From Stephanodiscus triporus (taxonomy: Eukaryota > Bacillariophyta > Thalassiosirophyceae > Thalassiosirales > Thalassiosiraceae), in contig JALLAZ010002035.1 of assembly GCA_036939755.1 (NCBI GenBank), forward strand, positions 1 to 11,757: DNA of 11,757 nt, written 5' to 3'. Under the pieces are notes generated by a model. It saw nothing but the letters and a program-made list of their open reading frames with translations, was not told the origin of the DNA and did not search any database. A program made the position numbers and the translations under genes. Positions 7,236 through 11,757 of the stretch are shown here, piece after piece (position 1 is the first letter of the stretch; the number at the start of each line of letters is the position of its first letter).

Positions 7236-8774
7236 CTACAGCATAGCTTCACCTAGCAGTGCGTTTACAAGTTGATGACCAAGCTCGACCGTCGCGCTGG
7301 CTCCACGGCCATCAGATAACTCTGCATTCACCTCGACTATTTCCGCGCTAGCAAGGGCTCCACTCTGAACTACGTGTTCTGCCACAAAGTGCGCCTCCCG
7401 CCAAGTCAAGCCACCTCTCACCGCAGTGCCAGTTGCGGGTGCATGCATGGGATCGACGGCATCAATGTCGTATGACAAATGTATGGGACGATCAAAATCA
7501 TGCTTCAACAAATGCTCCAGGGCGAGATCCATGACCCGTCCTATCCCGAGGTGATCAATATCGTACATTGTGAAAGTTTTTATTCCGAGTTTTCGTATGA
7601 ATTGCCTCTCTGCCTTGTCAATATCTCGTAAGCCGACATAAACGAGCGAGTCCGGGGATAAGCGCGGCGGGCTAGTCCCCTTTTCCAGCCATTCGAATCC
7701 GGGGATGACACTCCGATCGGGTACCAATTCTTTCATCATGAAGGCCAGTGGCATGCCGTGCATGTTCCCACTATCCGATGAAGAAGGAGTGTTCAGATCA
7801 GCATGGGCATCGACCCAAATCACACCCGTGTTGGGTCTCGCACGCAATATTCCCGCCAACGATCCAATGCCAATACTATGATCACCACCCAATATTAGAG
7901 GGAATCTGCCGAGCTTTAATCTGGATTCCACCAAGTCGGCAAGAGCCTTCGTGCCAGCGCCGACTTCAAGACTACGGGTTCAATTGCATGCCGGGACAAG
8001 CACCGTGTCACAATTAGACGAGTACGGAGTACAAAGACGTTATTTCTCTCGAAAGGGAAAATGAATTTACCTGTTATGGACCTGTGAGGTGTATATGGAT
8101 GGTTGCTTTGATTTTTCGAGATGAGCGCAGATTGCTGAAAAGTCGAGATCTGGGATATCTTCCACTCTCCAGCCCAGGTCACTAAGTTCCCGGACGAGGC
8201 CTTGCGCTCGTAGTAGTGCGGGGCCTGAATCCTTCAGTACAATATAAATCATTGAAAGATGAGAGTTGAGACTATATCAACCAGCGTTCTTTTGGGTTGC
8301 ACAAACTCTTCACATCTTACCGTGCCAACAAAAGGTTGCCCGAATGTCATTGGAGCCCTGTGCGATCGATATATTGGGGGGAAATGGTATGTAAGTGCGG
8401 TTCTCCAATTCATTAGTTGTCACAACAGCATGTGTAACTTACCCGATAACAGAAACTGTTTTTGGAGACGCCACATGGCGATAAAGATTCTCTGACTCGA
8501 GCGAGGGAATATGTTGCGTATGGACGTTTGAATAACCCATACCACCACCCTTTCTGTCACAGTCATCACCAATGGCCTGTCGTTTGCCTATTTCCGTCGC
8601 TTCGTTCCGGAAACCTCGGCCAATGATTCGGACTTCTTCCGAGAGTAGTTTCTCTAAAATGTCAACATCACGAGAAGTAAATGATGAACTGTTGAGCTCA
8701 GCTTGTCCCAAATGAGATACAGAAGAACGTAACTCACCCGCCAGTGCAGTTTTTCTCGCCACAGATCGAAGCAT
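7236..8774 (-). CDS. ARG: Arginase, probably mitochondrial, four exons
   Basis: Arginase hydrolyses L-arginine to ornithine and urea with two Mn ions. Exons on the minus strand: 8774-8443, 8357-8321, 8231-8071 and 7971-7236, giving 421 aa. Introns of 85, 89 and 99 bases all fit GT-AG and keep the frame. Motifs in order: VIGAP (109-113), GTDSGP (122-127), GGDHS with His208, DAHADLN with Asp231, His233 and Asp235, SGNMHG (244-249), GLRDID (290-295), SYDIDAVDP with Asp345 and Asp347, and VEVN with Glu390. All expected metal ligands are present, so it should be active. The core matches the usual arginase of about 320 aa. The first 105 or so residues are extra, and the start MLRSVARKTALAGELRSS is basic and Ser/Ala-rich, like a mitochondrial targeting peptide. 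The ATG at 8774 has G at -3. Agmatinase and related ureohydrolases are less likely given GLRDID and SGNMHG. Splice sites are predicted by eye. Confidence 0.93.
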
Positions 8775-9323
8775 CTCTATTTTCCCGATGGTTTGACTGT
8801 CAATGCAATGGGGGCCACACGACGGACGGGGGGTTCGGGTCTGGCTGCGCGTTGTGCAAGGTTTTTACTCTCTATTTATCTCTACTAGAGTACACACTTA
8901 GTACGTATGTAGAGGAGATATCTCGATAACTCAACGACTTGCGAAGGTGTGGTACAATATCGTACTCCTAGAAGAGAGAGTTTGAGTGTCTGTCCCTGTT
9001 CGGTGAGGAGCGCGTGAGCCCCCGGCCCGCCGCGCGCGGGCGGCGCGTCGATCTTTGGTGTCATCTGGCCCTCAAATCTCAAATCTACTCTACCTAACAT
9101 CCCAATCATTATTTTTGCCGCGCTCACAGTTCTTCACCATATCGTATCTACTTTTTTGCTGCCATCGATTTCATTTCGCGGGGCAGCAAGATAAGAGGCA
9201 TCAGTAAGTGTGCCACAAACTCCCACTTCTCAACGATACACCTCCAGAAGGAAAAAATAAAAGACGCGAGGCGTGTATCGTAGACGGAATCGTCAACAAC
9301 TTCCTACCAGCAGCCAACCAACG
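8775..9323. promoter_or_regulatory. Shared upstream region of divergent arginase and ETFB genes
   Basis: 549 bases separate the two start codons, and the genes point away from each other, so both promoters must lie here or in the 5' leaders. A GC- and CpG-rich patch at about 9016-9054 contains the perfect 10-base palindrome CCGCGCGCGG (9030-9039). An imperfect inverted repeat pairs 8879-8893 with 8962-8979. The ETFB frame is closed by a stop at 9258-9260 with no ATG between it and 9324, which supports the chosen start. No TATA box is evident. Co-regulation is inference. Confidence 0.6.
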
Positions 9324-10375
9324 ATGAAAATTCTTGTCCCCATCAAGCGAGTCATCGACTACGCGATCAAAATTCGCGTCGACCCCACCAAGGGCGCGCA
9401 GGGCGTGCAGCTCAGCAACGTCAAGATGAGCATGAATCCATTCTGCGAGATCGCCATCGAGGAGGCCATACGTCTCAAGGAGAAGACAACTGCCGAGGTG
9501 GTGGCAGTGTCGATCGGGCCGAAGCAATGCACCGAAACGCTGCGCACGGCATTGGCCATGGGAGCGGACAGGGGCATACACATTGAAACGAAGGCGGACG
9601 TTCGGGGGGATTATATCGATATGCAACCGTGGGGGATCGCCACTCTCTTGAAGGGCGTGGTGGAGAGGGAGGGTGGTGTGGATTTGGTCCTGTTGGGAAA
9701 GCAGAGTATTGATTCGGTGAGAGGTTGATTCGTGTTTTACTGTACCTTACTTTACTGGTGATGGATATTTGATCACCATGAATAATTTTCTTTCTAATTT
9801 CCTACAATTTGTTTTTCCGTTACCTCCAGGATTGTGGTCAAACTGGAACACTTCTTGCTGGTCTTTTGAATGCTCCGCAGGCTACATTTGCGTCGAAGGT
9901 GGATAGAGGCGATGATGGGTCTTTCACTGTAGAACGTGAGACTGATTCGGGTAAGGATCGGCATCACGCTAGATTTGATACTTCATGAAGGATAAACAGT
10001 TTTTTTCTATCCATCATCTTTATTTACCAGAACACAGACCACTCACATACTCATTTCCCTCGCACTTGAATCTCAGGAACTGAAGTCATTAAGCTGAAGC
10101 CGTCTGCCATGCCCGCAATCATAACATGCGACCTCCGTCTCAACACGCCTCGCTATCCAACAATGCCAAATATAATGAAAGCGAAGAAAAAACCCGTGCA
10201 GACTATTTCGCTCGAAGATATGGTGAAAGAATTGGGTCTTAATCTTGATGAAGTGCTCACTCCAAAGAATGAGGTCATTGAGGTCTATGAGCCTCCTCCG
10301 CGGAAGGAAGGGGAAATGGTCGGGGATGTAATGGAATTGCTCGCCAAATTGAAGGAGAAGGGATTGGTTGCTTGA
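9324..10375 (+). CDS. ETFB: Electron transfer flavoprotein beta subunit, three exons
   Basis: The ETF heterodimer accepts electrons from matrix acyl-CoA and amino-acid-pathway dehydrogenases and passes them to ETF:ubiquinone oxidoreductase. The alpha subunit holds most of the FAD site; beta binds AMP. Exons: 9324-9716, 9830-9950 and 10077-10375, giving 270 aa (human 255). Introns are 113 and 126 bases, GT-AG, frame kept; reading through intron 1 meets a stop at 9726. Clear family blocks: [12 protein letters not shown] near the start, [39 protein letters not shown], then [20 protein letters not shown] and PNIMKAKKK. The start [10 protein letters not shown] has A at -3 and matches where family members begin. 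Eukaryotic ETF beta usually has no cleaved presequence, and none is seen. In the partner-docking loop [13 protein letters not shown], Met201 stands where human has Leu195; Lys206 and Lys209 align with the human methylated lysines. Splice sites are predicted by eye. Confidence 0.96.
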
Positions 10376-11277
10376 GGGGAGAGAATAGGCTGTAGATAGG
10401 ACTTCCCCACTAAGTATGTATTCTAAAAGGTCTTATGGTGCTGATATTTATTGCGGCTCAATAGCGGGGATTTGCATCCAAGGCAGATTCCTAACTACAT
10501 ATTTGGTGGATATGTGATATGTCAGATTTGTCTTCGCAATACACAATTTTTTACATCATACAAGCCGGTCGGGGCTGTGCTGCGCCGGTGGCCCGGCCAG
10601 ACGGACAGGAGGAGTTCTCTTTTTTTTCCTCTTTGTGGTGTGTGATGCATAGCAAAGAGATGATGTCATGGCATCTACCTAGGGAGCTCCGGGTCGAGGC
10701 AATGATGGCAGCCAGAAGATGATGTCAGTAATAAAAATCGACCCTTCGCAAGCCTCATTTTTGACCTCTCTATCGGGGGCTGTAGTGACAGACGGACAAG
10801 ACATCTTCATTGTACTTATTTGACACCACCTATTACTCACCATTTATCATAGCTGTAACTTCTGTTACTTGTTAATTTAGTCGGGTAAAAAAGTTACGAT
10901 ACAGAATTCCCTCAACTTAAGGTCAAATGTGTGATGGAATGGCCATAACTTTTGCAAAAATGGGGTTACAACCGCCAGTCAAAGTGCAAAAGGCTTCCCC
11001 TATGCATAACTAGACCACCCCTAACAGGATTTTGGATGGCATTCATTGGAATAAGTTCCTTGGTGCATTTCCTCGACATTTTTGCACCTCTGAAATTAGG
11101 TGTTAATTCCTACGTAGCTTTTGGTCCCTTTTTTTAGTCCTTAATGAAGAAAATCATGGTGACTGCTGAAATGAAGAGGATACCATGACTAATAGATGCA
11201 ATGAAGTGGCAATGAAGATACCTAATGTTAATATAACTATGGGGGAAAGCCGCCTTTACTCAAAACATCCATTATCA
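10376..11277. other. Downstream of ETFB: no gene recognised
   Basis: Short overlapping open frames are present, none with a motif. A GC-rich patch lies near 10560-10610, followed by a T run at about 10618-10627. Small palindromes occur, such as TTTTGCAAAA (10950-10959) and a GGTGCA/TGCACC hairpin (11062-11088). The 3' UTR of ETFB must lie at the left end, but I see no clear polyadenylation signal. Confidence 0.45.
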
Positions 11278-11757
11278 TCATGCCCAATGCCATCGTACGC
11301 TATCGACGCGTGAACTCGTTCTTGTTCTCCTCACGGATGTGACCGTTGCACAATGCAAATCCCCCTCCCCCGCCTTTTCCTCCGTGCCCCCCCCAAATCG
11401 ATCAAGCGCCCTCTTCCACCATGGTGGGGGAAGATGATCATTCACCTCCTCCCAATCGTGAGCCCTCGCCCTCCATGCGAAGAAGTACGCAAGGATGCCA
11501 ATCCTCCTCCTCCTCCCCCCCCCCTCTTTCGACGATGACAACAATGACAACGTCGGAACATTGTGAACTCTGTAGAGGGCACCATACATCAACCCTAACC
11601 AGACGTGCCTCTCCTCCTTGATGTCGAGGTCACAATTGAGTATGTCGAAGAAGTTGCCATCGTTGTTGCCACTTCTGTGACAGTCGTTTTTTTGTCGCCC
11701 ACAGCAATGATGGCGTGGTCGTCTCCCCTCCTCACCCTCACCCCTGCCGCCACCGCC
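11278..11757. other. Low-complexity edge region, open on both strands
   Basis: On the minus strand one frame stays open for 160 codons from the window edge to a stop at 11278-11280, including HVWLGLMYGALYRVHNVP and a Gly/Arg-rich tract. On the plus strand, 11346-11621 reads as a Pro/Ser-rich peptide, and a second frame is open from about 11598 to the edge. C- and TCC-rich simple sequence makes long open frames likely by chance. It may be part of a gene continuing past 11757, but strand and product are undecided. Confidence 0.25.

Noticed and set aside
7748..8017. A plus-strand frame over the arginase gene
   Set aside because: Antisense to the conserved Mn-binding exon; a shadow.
9273..9323. 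An Arg-rich N-terminal extension of ETF-beta from a GTG codon
   Set aside because: There is no ATG between the stop at 9258-9260 and the ATG at 9324, and the family normally begins at this position, so it is better read as 5' leader.
9201..9626. A 141-codon minus-strand frame over the start of ETFB
   Set aside because: It is antisense to a well-conserved ETF-beta exon and has no features of its own.
1..11757. CRISPR array, bacterial operon or phage system
   Set aside because: There are no regularly spaced short repeats, and the spliced genes and retroelements show a eukaryotic nuclear region.

Overview
The window reads as nuclear DNA of a diatom or a close stramenopile relative. Three things point there. 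Two mitochondrial enzyme genes are split by short GT-AG introns of 85 to 126 bases. The left third holds a decayed Copia-type Gag/protease reading frame whose conserved blocks I recognise from diatom retrotransposons. The arginase carries an N-terminal extension of the mitochondrial kind, as expected where the urea cycle is mitochondrial. I cannot name the genus from the sequence alone.

Layout: 1-313 has no gene. About 314-3740 (+) is a broken Gag plus aspartic-protease remnant of a Copia-like LTR retrotransposon. It has at least six frame changes, several stops and a 169-base insertion, and no integrase, reverse transcriptase or RNase H. About 3741-4510 is non-coding with a small tandem repeat. 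4511-5405 is a compact non-autonomous LTR element (TRIM-like): two nearly identical repeats of about 211 bases, a primer-binding site complementary to a methionine-tRNA anticodon arm directly after the first, a polypurine tract directly before the second, and 449 non-coding bases between. A single N inside its left LTR is flanked by a 22-base duplication that looks like an unmerged contig join. 5406-7192 is non-coding apart from a diverged duplicated segment.

The real gene content lies in 7236-10375. An arginase gene of four exons (minus strand, 421 aa) and an electron transfer flavoprotein beta-subunit gene of three exons (plus strand, 270 aa) stand head to head across 549 bases containing a CpG-rich patch. 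Both products are expected in the mitochondrial matrix. Arginase releases urea and ornithine from arginine, and ETF carries electrons from acyl-CoA and amino-acid dehydrogenases to the ubiquinone pool, so a shared control region is plausible but unproven.

10376-11277 shows no gene. 11278-11757 is low-complexity sequence with long open frames on both strands, running off the window edge, and I cannot assign its coding strand.

The most notable items are the miniature LTR element with its half-tRNA primer site and possible Pol III boxes, the clean insertion inside gag, and the divergent mitochondrial gene pair.
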